DNA from: Carettochelys insculpta
Taxonomy: Eukaryota; Chordata; Testudines; Carettochelyidae
Assembly: GCF_033958435.1 (NCBI RefSeq)
Contig: NC_134160.1
Span: 10,155,001 to 10,219,000, forward strand
DNA: 64,000 bases
Direction: 5' to 3'
Shown: piece by piece, positions 1 through 12,500 of the stretch
Layout: each line of letters opens with the position of its first letter
Position numbering within the stretch: the stretch's first letter is position 1
Made by a program: the position numbers and the translations under genes
Notes under the pieces: generated by a model
Databases searched by the model: none
What the model was told of the DNA's origin: nothing
Seen by the model: only the letters and a program-made list of their open reading frames with translations

Positions 1-224
1 CTGTGCCAATTTGCCAGACTAAGTCTTTACCAGTATAGCCTCTTCCTGCCGTGGAGCTCATCTTGCTTCCTGTGAGGTGGTATGAAGTAGAACACAGCAT
101 GCACAGCTACATGTACAAAAGTTAATCGAGTAAGAGCCTGGTACAGTATTATGGGAAACCCTGTACCATGCTCTTAAATACTGTGCCATTGTTCACATCT
201 CGGGGTGTGGCATAGAGAGAAGTG

Positions 225-445
225 TGCTGGTTCAGACAGCTATTCAAGCATAGGGCTGGGATTGGGGAAGCCCTGAGTTCAAGTCCTGGTTGTGAAACTT
301 ACTCTATTTGCCTTTGGGGAAATCAGTTCACTGCTGTTTCAGTTTTTCCATGTGTAAAATGGGTATAGTACTAATCCTCGTTCATCTTAGGGCTTCTATG
401 AGGATTAGTTAGTTAATGTTTATGAAACTGTTTGAACATGAAATG
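225..445 (+). repeat. MIR/CORE SINE
   Basis: Contains the diagnostic order of MIR motifs: GAGTTCAAGTCCTGG, a degenerate 'gccttgggcaa' block, TTTTTCCATGTGTAAAATGGG, then GGATTAGTTAGTTAATGT. Old and diverged. Confidence 0.6.
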
Positions 446-711
446 TTCTACGTAAGTGCCAAGAATTTGTGCTTATTCCTTTAAACAGCAGGAAATGTGG
501 TAGCAGAGGTGCTTTTTCACCTTGGCTGGTAAGGCTAATCGTAGTTGAATGAGCTCTTCAAACCCCACTTATATTCTGAAACAAGGTCTCCATAGGAGCA
601 AAGAGAGGGAAAGGCCCTTGTTTTGTTTTTCACTGTGATTGTTGTAATTTTTGGGGGGGAGGGGAGAGAGGCTAGAACTGATACTAGGAATAGTTACAGA
701 GAAGTATTCAT

Positions 712-830
712 GTTAGTCTGTATCTTCACAGAACAGATCTGAAAAAGTGGGTTTGCCCCATGAAAGCCCATCACCTAATACATTTTTTTTTTTAGTCTTT
801 AAAGTGCTACATGACTGTTTTTTTTTAATA
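712..830 (+). repeat. Cry-type SINE 3' part
   Basis: Shares TTAGTCTGTATCTTCACAGA, AAGTGGGTTTGCCCCATGAA and TAGTCTTTAAAGTGCTACAT with SINE copies at 39200, 43210 and 52820. These are characteristic of cryptodiran-turtle tRNA-derived SINEs. Confidence 0.7.
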
Positions 831-3089
831 CTTGGAAGAAGTTCTGAGTCGCACTGCAGGGCACATCCAGAGCATCTGAGAACAGTTCCCTTGGCTTTTG
901 TGTCTGACATCTTTGGTTGGGGGAGAACTCTAATGTGGACTTGTCAGAAAGCCGGTCTTGTGAAGAAATGGGATGAGTGTTAGACAGTGCAAAGAACATC
1001 CCCATGTGTTACCCACATACAAAGTATTTTGCTGCCTTGCTACAGATGCCTGACAGCTTTTGTGTATTTTAGAACAGATTCTGATAAACTACAACAAATC
1101 TCCACTGATGTTAAGATGCAGACAGTCGGGACTGGTCAGATTTTTTTGCCCAAAAAGTTATTTTGAGCCCTTTCCTCGAAGGCTGGGTATCTCATTCCGT
1201 TGGTTTGAATGCAATGGGAATAATGTTAGGTAGGCCCAGAAGTAATTGTGCCAAGGCTTGAGCAGAGGGGAGTAGAGCGTTGTTCTGTACAAACTACGCT
1301 GTGTTTCCTTTGTGCTGGTAAATAATACCAGTGCACTTGTACAGTCCATTCATTTTCTTCTTAACATGCTTGACTGTGTCAAATCAGTGATGTGCCCAGA
1401 TTCACCATGAACAGGGGCTGCTCCACCTGGAGCAGCACCCCCGTCCATGTCGGGCCATTGGGAGCGGCTCCATCCCACACCAGCTAACTGGAACTGGTAA
1501 GCATCAGCCGTTAAGGGCGATGCTTATTGGTTAACCTTTCACATCTCTAGTGTTCAATTCCTATTGAATTTCAGTGGGAATTGGGTACTTAACTCCCTTA
1601 GGCTCATTTAAAAATCCCAGCTGTAATATCATTGAAGCACCTCATATAACTGAGTCCACTTCCAACAGAGACTCCACTGTCACTCAGCTGCTGCAAACTG
1701 CATTTGCTTGTCCTTCTTTTATGAACTCAGAAATAGGTGGCTGACTTCCATAACCAATTTGCAGACAAGATATTGTGATATCATCTTATCCTGTGGCTAA
1801 ATGAAGAGCTAAAATAGCTGAGTCAAGGTGCCCAGCACGCAGACCTAATGCAATTTTTCATGAGTTTGAAATAGTTGTCATATCCTTATCCACCAGAATT
1901 TTCCTCTGAATCGAAACCCAACTTTAAAATCTGTAGTTACAGCTCATATTTACAGTTGGCATTTATTCTGAATACTGTGAATTTGAGGTAATTAGTTTGG
2001 GAATTAGTATTTTTGGGGGCTAGGGTTTGCCACTAGTCCTGTATTCATAGGTCAGGACAGCTCTTGTAAGAGGACGAGGGTCCATGAAATGTGGTGTATG
2101 TTTCTCTCTTTTGGAAATGCTTTATGACGGTAAGTGTGTATGTTCAGAATACATGGCCTGCTTTTTGTGTTCGTTGCCCCTAGTAACAAATGCTTTAGCA
2201 AAACTACTGTGAGCCTTCTGTTGTCTGTCACTGCTGGAAATCAGCATAGAAAAGTAATGTCTGCCCCGATAATCATTTTATGAGTGGTTTTTTTAAGCTG
2301 GCTAGCTGACTGCTTCATTTTGTTTCAAATTCCTGAAGCAGTTAGTCCATTAGCTAACTGCAGGGGCTACCTGTCATGTCAGCCATTGCTCTTAATACAG
2401 CCCAGTCATTTCCTTCTTAACGTGCTTGACTGTGTCAAATTAGGTTTTTGAAGCCCTCAGAAAAGTGTGTGTGGTGCCCTCCCTGTTGTGATATCAAAGG
2501 GCTTATCTTTTTTTAAAACTGAGAGGTATGAATGTTGGAAGCCAACCTTCCTATCACTGCGCTCACTCAGCTCAGCACCTTCTGGCTACATTCACAGATA
2601 CATCTTGCAATGCCTGAAAAATGGCTGAACATTGCTGTAGAGGGAGTAAATTCCTCCTCCTTCAAGGAGACTAGCCATGGGCACATCTCTTCTGCAAGAG
2701 GCCCCATGCTTCGGAGCCCAGGGCTGCCCATCTCTCTCTCCCCCCTCCCCCCAACCTTGCCAGCTGTCTGACTCTTGGGTCAGCCCAAGCCACCACAGCC
2801 CCTGGCTGCCGGCCCAACTTCCAGGCCAGTGGCTGGAGCTGAGCCCCTGCTAGCTTCAAGTAACAGGGAGCCAAGTCAGGGCCTCCCATGACTATGCCAC
2901 CCTAAGGCTACTGCTTCTTCACTGGAGCTGTGCTGCTCGTACACAGAACAGTTGTAAGTGAATCACATGTGTTAGCAGCTTGTTACTTCTTTTGGTCGAG
3001 AACTGTTAGAAAGGAGCTTGTCTTCCTTCCTCCGCATTCTAGAGATGAGTAAGTATTAGTGGGTATGTTGTTTTAATGCTTGCTCTGTA

Positions 3090-3265
3090 TAGTTTCTCCA
3101 GTTTTCAACACATGGATGGACATTAATTCCTCTCCGCAGCCCTGTGAGGTAGGTCTGTATCCTCCCTGTCAAAGAAAGATTAAATGAACACTGAGTAATG
3201 GGCAGAGCTAGGATTAAAGCTCTGGAGGTCTTGGTTCCCCATGTTGAACTCAAGCCCCTAGATCA
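3090..3265 (-). repeat. MIR SINE, reverse orientation
   Basis: Reads as reverse MIR: CCCTGTGAGGTAGGT, then AATGGGCAGAGCTAGGATTA, then TTGAACTCAAG. It lies in the intron just upstream of the first visible ZDHHC18 exon. Confidence 0.6.
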
Positions 3266-3427
3266 TGCAGCCACTTCAGCTTTCCGATTAGAAATGAACA
3301 AGCACAGCACAGTGCGTAGCAGTCAGAGCTGTGTCATGCAAGAGAGGAGAAAGGCCCCTATGGATGGGAAGCCGTGTGGATGGGTCTGTATATGCCTTAC
3401 TCTTCCCACTTCACTTTCACTCTGCAG

Positions 3428-3577
3428 ACAGCATGAGCACTTCCACCTACCGCCCACCGGCCCGGACAATGGAAGTGGTTATAAACAAATATGTGGTGAA
3501 ACTGAAGTACTGCTATACCTGCAAAATGTTCCGGCCTCCGAGGACCTCTCACTGCAGTGTCTGTGATAACTGTGTAG
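3428..3577 (+). CDS. ZDHHC18: ZDHHC18 exon: cysteine-rich domain, first half
   Basis: Acceptor is a pyrimidine-rich tract ending CTCTGCAG; donor is GTAAGTCC at 3578. The exon enters with two bases of a split codon and leaves with one (GTA G), and it encodes [12 protein letters not shown], then [20 protein letters not shown], the zinc-ligating Cys/His series of the DHHC-CRD. The preceding coding exon is not in the window; nothing in 1-3427 resembles it. Confidence 0.95.
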
Positions 3578-6500
3578 GTAAGTCCAAGGCGATTGGGTAC
3601 AGGTGAAATCTCCATAGATAAATGGCATTCTAGATTAAGCTCTTTCAATTTCAGCATTTGGGGCTCGAAAATGAAATACCAAACCTGTGATAGCAATTCC
3701 TCTCCCTTCTCTCCACTGCCAACTAATGGCAGATATGTACAGTGGCTTCTGGACTGTGATACAGCGTGTCTTGTGCTCTAATTCCCTCTCCAACAGCACC
3801 AGTAAGGATTGCATTGGTGAAATGCAGCATATCTTCTCTTTCAGTCCACCTCCAAATATCAGGGTACGTTGTAAACCCTAGGATGCCCGTTCCCCTGGCC
3901 GCTCTCTTTTGGAGTCATGGCTAATATGAAGCAGAGGTGCTGGCACATGTTCTGTCTTAGCCATCCTGCCCCATGGGTGCAGGTGCTGGATGGGAGGGAG
4001 AGCGGACAGCTGAATGAAGGAGTGAACAGAAGGTTTGAATACACCCAAACTTGCAGATGTGAGAGGACCTGGCATGCAGCAGGAGATGTTGGTGTGGCAG
4101 TGAGGTTCCTACACAATCTGGAGCAGTAGTGGCCAACCTGTGAACCCACAGGCTGCATGAGGCTCACTGGGGTCCACCTGTGGACCCCCCGGCTGCTTCT
4201 TCCCCCACCCCCCCACAGCTCTCACACACCGGGGTACCAAAGCACTGCACTTCCTATGCCTCCCCATCCCTCCCAGCACTTTCCAAGGGAGCGCAAATCA
4301 CCTGTCTTGCGCTCTGTCCCTGCTGCTCCCCCTCCCTCCCAGAGCAGGAATGCCACAAATCAGCTGAAAAAGTGCTCCATCAATCGTGCTCCAAAAGTGC
4401 TGGGAGGGAAAGGGAGCAGTCAGGTAAGTGTGGGGCTCCAGCGACCCAATACACAAGAAGTGTGTCGGGGGGGGGGGAGGGTGATAGGCACGGGGGGCCG
4501 CGGGGCCACAGGTGGAACCCCGTCAGCTACGGAATGCTGTGGGTCACTGAGCTGAAGGAGTGCCACTTGTGCGGTGATTGCTCATCCCTGGTCCTGTCAT
4601 GGTAATGCTACCACGAGCTGTGAAAGAGTCTTTGTGTTTTACCTCAGAGGTGGCTGCATTTCTGTTACGGGTAAAGTGGTGTGCATGTTTTGCCTTCAGT
4701 GCTGTTGTTCAAAGGGTTCTGTCCACTTGAAATCTAGCAGGTTCTAGTAAAATGAGAAGTATTTTCAGATATAAGACATCTGCCCTGGGTTCCCTTTGTG
4801 GCTGTAAAGTCAAACGTTCCTATTTTTAAAATGCTTTTTCTGCCCAAATGAGGAGGGAAAATTGACCAATACAAAGGAACAGTGAAACAGAGCTCCCCCT
4901 CTCAATTCTGCCAACTGTGCAGTGTATACAGATGGAAGGACTAGAAATGCCTTTCCTCTAATGCCATGCCGTTTTAGTAATTGGAGGTGTTACATGTAAC
5001 CACACGTAGGTAGAATGGTATTTGGGCAAAAGTGATGTTAAGGTTGGTATCCCTTTAAACATAAAGAAGGGCACATTTGCAGATTGCAGAGTACTATGTA
5101 AATATCGCGATAATGTTCTGTTCAGAATTTCTGGGCTAAAATCTTAGGTTGGGAGGGTAGAAAAAGGGCTGGCTTGCAGTCCCACAGTTCCCGGAGGCTC
5201 TGCTATGTTTACCCCATTCATGGGGTGCGGGGAGGAAGATGTTCTAATGTTCTTCCCTTGCTGCCTGGTTTCAGAGCGGTTTGATCACCACTGCCCTTGG
5301 GTAGGCAACTGCGTGGGGAAGCGCAACTATCGCTACTTTTACGCCTTCATCCTCTCCCTCTCCTTCCTGACAGCCTTCATCTTTGCTTGTGTCATCACCC
5401 ACCTCACTCTACGTAAGTACTGGGGTCGCTGTGTGTAGCACCTGCCTCACCCTCCTTGACCAGGTGAACTCAGGGCCTCACCTCAGACACCTGGCTTAGC
5501 ACATACAGGGAAGCAGCCTCTACATTTGTATCAGAGTAGGGGATGGATGCTGAGGTGATGGATCAGGAGATTCAGGGCCTTGTGCTCCTGGGTCATCTGA
5601 ATCAACTAAGTTGAGAGCTGCAGTAGAGGACTAAAAGCCTCATTTTAGAAAATACTTGAGAGTTTTGGTGAGTGGGTTACTGTCCTCCATAGCAGGTAGG
5701 TTTGAGACTACGTCAGGGCTGCGGTGGGTTGGAGGTGCCTTTTCATTTAGTTGTGGCGTGTCACAGAAGGCAGCTTGCCTTTCAGCCCCTGAACCTCTTG
5801 GAGCATATGCTGCACACCAGTGGTCTTTAAAGAATCTAGCCTGGGAGGTTCTCTCAGTGATTTGGGCAGTTCCTTGTAGGCTTCCAGGGTGGGTGAAGCA
5901 GGACAAATTGGCTGGAAATGTAAATATGCTTTCTTGATTTCAGTACCTTGTCCTGTTTGCTTCCTAGGCTCTCAGGGAAGTGGATTCCTCACCACTCTGA
6001 AAGCAACACCAGCGAGATATCCTTTTAGAGCCTCCATCTTCCCATCTGTTCCCCTTCTAATACCTTGACACAGCTGGATCCCTGCAAGGTGCAGGAGCAG
6101 AGACACTGAAGCTGTAGCTCTCTGGAAAGTGTTCTGATTTACAATGTAGAATGAGCCCCTTTTATCAGGATATCTCCCTGTACTTCAGAAACCCTAATGC
6201 ATGGGAGGGAGGGCAGACTTCTCTGTGTTCCATGAGGAGGTAGAGATCAAGCTGGTGGTGAGCTCTTGTGTTCAAGAGACAGTCTCTTTCACTTTGCCAG
6301 ACTAGTACCTTATGCTCAGGGATGCACAGACAAAGGTTGGAAGCAAGTTTCCTTTCCAACACATGGGAGGATACCGAAATAAGGGGGCATGTCTCTGCAT
6401 TGGCTATAGTGAGTTCTCCCTTGATGGGCGCTCTCAGAATAGCACTGACAGTGTGAAGGAAATTGCATGCCAGCTTAGTTGGCTGGAACGCACCCTCCTT

Positions 6501-9500
6501 GCTAGTAAGGGCATGACCCTTTTTCAGTAATGCAAGGGATAGGGGTGAGAGTCCATTTCCTTGCTAAGGAGTCTCAGCCAGCCACATGGAATCAAGAGTA
6601 CTTTGCTGAACCCTTCATGACCCTTCCTAAGTCCCTGTGCTTGTACCACCCCCGAGAGTCCTCACCACAGCTGATTGTGCCTTTAGTGGCTCACTAGTCC
6701 ATTCCTTGGCCAAGGCCTCCGCTTGCTCCGTACGCACTCCAGAGGCTTCCTTGACTGTTTCCACTGTGCTGGAGCTGGTGATATGTTTTTTCTCAGTCTG
6801 GTCTATTTTGGGCCTCTCAGGTTTTCACACTTATCTTGTCGCCTCCAACCTGACGACGAATGAAGACGTAAGTATCCCTGTGTGTCTCCTGCCATAGAAT
6901 GGGACCAGCTTGGCGTAAGCACCATCTCTGGGCATGAAGCCCCTTAATTGTTATGCAATGGAGAGATCAGCCAAAAATTTATTGTGGTCTCTACAGCAGC
7001 GTGTCTGAGGACATTACCTTGACAGGCTCCAGGTGACGACAGAACAGATAAAGACAGGACCTTTGAAATTCCCTGCTGCCATTTATTCTCTATTTCAAAT
7101 AGCCCAGCAGAGCATAACAGTGCATGCACATACAGGCAGAAGGTGTGGGTTGCAAAAGCGAGAACAAGAGAGTGGTGGGGGATGTTTCGCTGCGTGGAGA
7201 CTAGGAAAATAAGTCCTGTTTTAGAACACTAATTTGCATTGCCCCAAGAAGGACCATGAGCCGCTAACATGTTTGTAGACAGGATTTGCCTTGTGCATCC
7301 GAGATGCAAAGGCCTGTTTAAAATCGTTAATACTAATGTTAAAACATGTGAGTTTAATGTTTCCCAGTCTAGGCATCTGCTTAGTTAATATCTGGACCGC
7401 TGAGAGAGCAAGACAATGACAGGAGGCTCAGTGGATGGGTGTTACATGGTTCAGTTCCTTGCCTTGCCACAGACTTCCTATGTGTCTTGGGCAAGTCCCG
7501 TAGCCTCCTGCTTGTCCTTGATTCCTCCTCTTTGAAAGGGAGTAGATTTACAGGGGTGTCATAAAGATAAATGTGCAGTAAGGATTGTGGCATGCTCCTG
7601 AGATTACTTTAATGGGCGTGTACTAAGTCCCTGCATAGCAGTTGCTTAAAATCACACTGCCTGAAATATTTGTACCCCCTTGTTGTTACAAGCGATGCAA
7701 CTACTCTCTCAGAGACAGTGGTTCCTCTGCTTTTAGTGGATTTAACAGCACTTTAGGGCAAGCTGTGCTCAGGTGTACTGCTGAGATTCCCCTGAAATCA
7801 ATGGGAGTGATGGTGCGTGACTGAGCCCATGGTGCAGAATCAGTTTCCTTGTTGCTTGAGTGGCCTGGTTTGTCACATTAACAGTGGGGAGGAAGTGAAA
7901 GGGGAAGAGTGATTGCAAACCCGCACAAGCTGGCAGAGGGGCAGGGGCAAGACCTGGCATGCCATCTGACTGTCAGAGTGACAGCATTTCCTTAAACTGG
8001 CTCCTCCGGCTGCTCAGCCTGAAGAAACCAGAGCACTTCCTAACATTAACAGAACTGCCTGTGACCCCATCTTGCTCTTAGCTTGGCCCCGTAAGTGCGT
8101 CGAGTGCTTCAGAGAAATGAGCCACTACCCTGAAGAGCTTTCAGTCTAAATTTGGCAAACAAGAAACGAGTGAAGTGAAACAAGGCGAGGAGAGGATGCG
8201 AGGGTGGGGGGTTTACAACAGCTGGACGAAGTGCAATGCCTCGTACACCTTATGGGACGCGTGTAACTAGTGGACGTTGCAGCTTTGAAACGAAGGTTGG
8301 GCAAAAACAGAAGGACAGACTGCTTAAGAGAGGACACGAGCAGCAAAAGGCCAGCTAATGGCTGCTTGGTGCAGTGGGAAGCTTTGTTTCTCACAGTGAT
8401 CTTCTCCCAGTACTGCCATCGAGAGGATTGAGAGCTCAGGGAAGTCAGAGCTGTGTTGTGGGGGACAGTGCGGATCTCTCACTCCTTTGCCCTGACTTAG
8501 GACTCATCTGTCACTCCAGCCGTTGGCATTTCAAGCAGAATGTGGAAGGTGCTGTCCAGCCTGCCCTCCCCACCTCCCATCTCTCTCCCTGCCCTGTCAC
8601 TTTCTAATTAGTCTGTGTCCTTTCACTTGCAGATCAAAGGGTCATGGTCAACTAAGAGGGGCTCAGAGTTTGCCAATCCCTACAGCCATAAGAGTATCCT
8701 TACCAACTGCTGTGCAGTATTGTGTGGGCCATTCCATCCCAGGTAAGAGCCTCCGATCCTCACTGGACTTGGGACTTGCATCCTGTCTTGACACTGCAGC
8801 CCTAGGTGGAGAAGGGAGCAGTTATACCAGGAGCCAGGCTGTAGTGATGGCACAGGGCTCTCATGAAGGGAGGGGTAGGTAATGCCAAAGCTCAGGCTGA
8901 GAGGGATACGTAAATGCACAGACAGAGGCTATTGCTTTTCCTCCATTGAAATCTACTTAATTCAAGGCACTTCCGACTTCATTTTAGGGTGTAAACTGAA
9001 TGCAGCTGGAATTTCCATCTGCTGTGTCATGAGGGTGGGAAGTACCCATTACAGGAGGGCTCAGGAGCGAATTGTAATTTCTTTCTATGGAAATAGTAGG
9101 TAAGCGTGTTTCCTGGTTAGATATTATAAAATCTGGCACCCTGAGTACTCCAGGGAAGCGAAAGGAGCATCCTGTGAGCTTCAGCACTACATAAAGAATA
9201 ACCCTGGGCTTAAACATGCCCTGTAAAGAAGGGACTTCTCAGTACATTTGGCTTCTGGATGTTGATATTAATGTTGATGTTGCAGTTCGTCATTGCTTGT
9301 TTGTACACATTACAAATTCAAGTCTTGTCTGCCCTGGCAGAGTCTCTGGTGAAATAGTGGAATGACACACGCCCCAGACTCAAGGCAATTGAAGGCTGAG
9401 TGGTTGGGAGAGGAGAGAGATTTTCTTTGTTCCATAAAGCTCTTATCTATTCTGAACCAATCTTTGACCGACTGTCTGGGTGAAGAGAGCTGTGTCTCAC

Positions 9501-12500
9501 TTGGAAGAAAAGGCAGGAAGACTCTTGCTAGATGTGCTCTTGATGCTGTTCCATGGTCTCCATGTGTGAGGGCAGACTTGACATTTTGTGATATTTCTAA
9601 GGTGAAAAACAGGTGTCAAAACCTTTCCCAGCCCACCTTCATCCACAAGGGCCTCTCTAAGTGGCTGGAATGCTACTTACATCTTGCAGCTGCTTCTCAG
9701 AGCAAGTTGAAGCATTGAATGCTGGGATGTATGGTCTGTGGAGGTCTTCACCTCTATCAAGAAATGGGGTTGGCTGCAGTCTTCTCCATTTTATGCAGTG
9801 GGCTGGAAATCTTACACTTCTGGCAAGTAGCTGTCCTATGTCCGGCAATTTGGAGACTGTCCTTAAAAGGAAACAGAAATTTCCTGTTTAATTTGATCCT
9901 AATGAATTCCCTTACCTGTGATTTATCTGCAGCTGTTGTTAAAACAGGAATAATGCCAAACATCTCTGACTTTTCTTCGTGTGTGCTGCTGTTCTTCTTT
10001 TGCTAGGCTTGGACAATGAAACTAAACCACTGAGTTACACCCTCTAAAAATCTAAACCTAAAATCTTCCATCTGAGGAGCTCAAATTAGATGATCAGAAT
10101 GGTGTCTGGTTTGAGCAGCTATGAGTCTGATCCCATTAAAAAATAAAACTACCAGGGTTTAGTCACATGAGGGTGCAGTCGGGCAAATTTAAAATAACCT
10201 TGTATGGGACTGTTGGGAGTTTGAGCCCTGCCCACTTTTTGTAGTGCTCAGCTGGTTGATTGCTTCCTGCACTTTGAGACAGTGTTTCTTTTGCTGGAGA
10301 AACCAATTTGAACTTACTGGGAGCACTTGGGAAATGCTAACCATTGTAAGTGAATGAAATAACACAGGGAAGGTCAGCTCAGGAGGCCTGTTACGCTGTG
10401 AGTTAAGGAGGTTTTGCTTTCCCCTCTAAAATACTTCTCAAGGTTCTTGTCATTTTCATTGCTGCTATTACTGTGGATTCCGCAGTGGCTTAAGTGAACT
10501 AATCTGCTTTGTTGGGAACAATGGGACGCAGATGGTTGCTAATGGTATAATAGTACAGGAAGTCCCCAGTTTATGAACAGATTGTGTTCCAAAAGTTTGT
10601 AAGTCAGAATTCATTTTCCCATGAAAGTGTTAGAAATGATGGTTAGGTTCCCAGGCTGGCTCACAAAAGTCTATTTAATCCATAATGTAGCTGAAATGCT
10701 GTATATTTGCAATGAAAACCAGTAGAAGAGAATAGTGTTGCAATAGCAGAAACCGAAAACCAGTAAAATTAACTCAGACGTGGTTTCTGTTTAACCTTCA
10801 ATGCTGGTTGGTGCTTGTGGAAAGGCAGGTTTAATTAGAGGAAGATGAGGAGCAAGGTCTAGCTGCAGGGCTAGATCAGAAGGGATTCCTGGGGCTGTTA
10901 CATTTTTAGGGGCCCCCTAGACTCCAGGGTGGGGCCAAAGTAAGGGATTCAGAGGCTCTGGGGTGGGGCTGGAGATGAGGTATATGGGGTACAGAAGAGG
11001 GCTCCAGGGTAGGACCCAAAAGTTTGGAGTGTTGGAGGGGGCTCAGGGCAGGAGGCGGGTTTGGTGTAGTTAGGGTGTGAGGGGGCTCAGGGCTAGGGCA
11101 GAGCAGGTGGCACTTACCTGGAGCAGCTCCCTTTGGTGGTGCACGCCTGGGGGGAGGCCAGTGGCAGCTGCATGGGCTGATCCTGTGGATGAGGGAAGTG
11201 GGGGAGCTCCAGCCCTGTGGTGAGGTGGAACGGCAGTGCGCAGAGCTGTATCCCCTCTCCCATCCCCCAAGCTGGGCTGGAACACAGGGGCTTTCATGCC
11301 TGCGGCTCAGGTCTCTGGGCTGAGGGAACCCTGCAAATATATCTGCACTTTTGGTGGCCCAGAGACCTTTCTGCAGGTCCCCCCCGCCCCCCTGCCAGCC
11401 ACCTTGCTTGCAGGCCCAGCACTTGCTTCTGCGGTCCCCTGTCCCCCAGCTGCCCATAGGGTCAGTTCAGTCTCCAGCCACCCCCAGCCCCCATCTTCCC
11501 ACAGGCCACCCACGGGTCACCACTAGTTCTGGCCAACCCCATCCCTGGCTTCCCTCCCTCATGCAGGCTCTGTTCCCCAGGAGGTGGTGAGCAGTGCGAG
11601 TGTGGGCTGGAGGAGAGGGGGCAGCCGGTGCTGAGCCTTTTGGGGGATGGGGCTGCTGACTGGGGGATATAGAGATAGGGGATACCAGAGTCTGTGCTGA
11701 GCCTGTGAGGGAGGGGCAGGTTGTGGGCTGCCAGAGCCTGTGCTGAGCCCACAGCCGAAGGAGGGAGGGGAGCTGCTGGTGGATGGGGCTGGCTGCAGTC
11801 CTCTGGACCTCAGTCACATTGCTCAGCACCACCTGTGTCTCTTGCCAGTTCCCCTGAGGCTGCAGGTCAGGGTTTGTCACTTGGGGGAGTGCCTAAATTC
11901 ACTCCTGCCATAGGGTGGTGGTGATATCGGGTTGTCTCTAGCTCTGAGCGTCAAGGACCCCATGTCAGCCATCCCTCCACTGATAAGTTGGCAGTCTCAC
12001 AAAGAGACAAGGGTGTGTGAGTGTGTGTGTAAACTTCCTCTCCAATGTTCGCTTTCCTCTCCTTCTCTGGTAGTGGGGCTTGGAGACATTTGTCTGCTGC
12101 TGCCACTATGGTACTACATCTGTAGCTGGAGTGGGGTCTTGACTGGCCAGGCCGGACAAGCTAGCAGCTTCCAGGTGTGCTCAGCTCGCACCACGAGATT
12201 GGGAGAAATGTCTTCCTGCCCAGAATGCCAAGTGTTCTGGACAGAGAGGGCTGTGGGTAGCCGTGCCAATCACCTTGGGGCTGAAGTGACAAGTGTTTAA
12301 AACCAGGTGCAAGAAAAGTCTGAGCCATAGTTCAGTGCTCTCCTGTCTGCAGAGACTGTTCCCTCTCCCCCGTCGCCCTCATGAGATTGGCAAGGGAATT
12401 TCCCTCACTAGGTTCAGATTTCCTAAACTCTGGACCATGCTCGCAGGCACAGCATCCTGTGCTACTGATCACATGCTGCCAGGTTTGCTTCCTGTCGCTG

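Larger units (their letters stand above)
1..3427 (+). other. ZDHHC18 intron (5' end outside window)
   Basis: No coding exon recognised. Holds a MIR-type SINE (about 225-445), the 3' half of a Cry-type SINE (712-830), a 34-bp sequence present twice (1351-1384 and 2407-2440) and a reverse-oriented MIR (about 3090-3265). Confidence 0.7.

Noticed and set aside
1..3427. Upstream ZDHHC18 exons (membrane spans 1-2)
   Set aside because: No frame resembles them; they must lie before the window.
10906..11880. Minus-strand open frames of 137 and 183 residues in the last ZDHHC18 intron
   Set aside because: G/C-rich repeat-like DNA keeps several overlapping frames open at once on both strands; composition is biased and no protein family is recognised.
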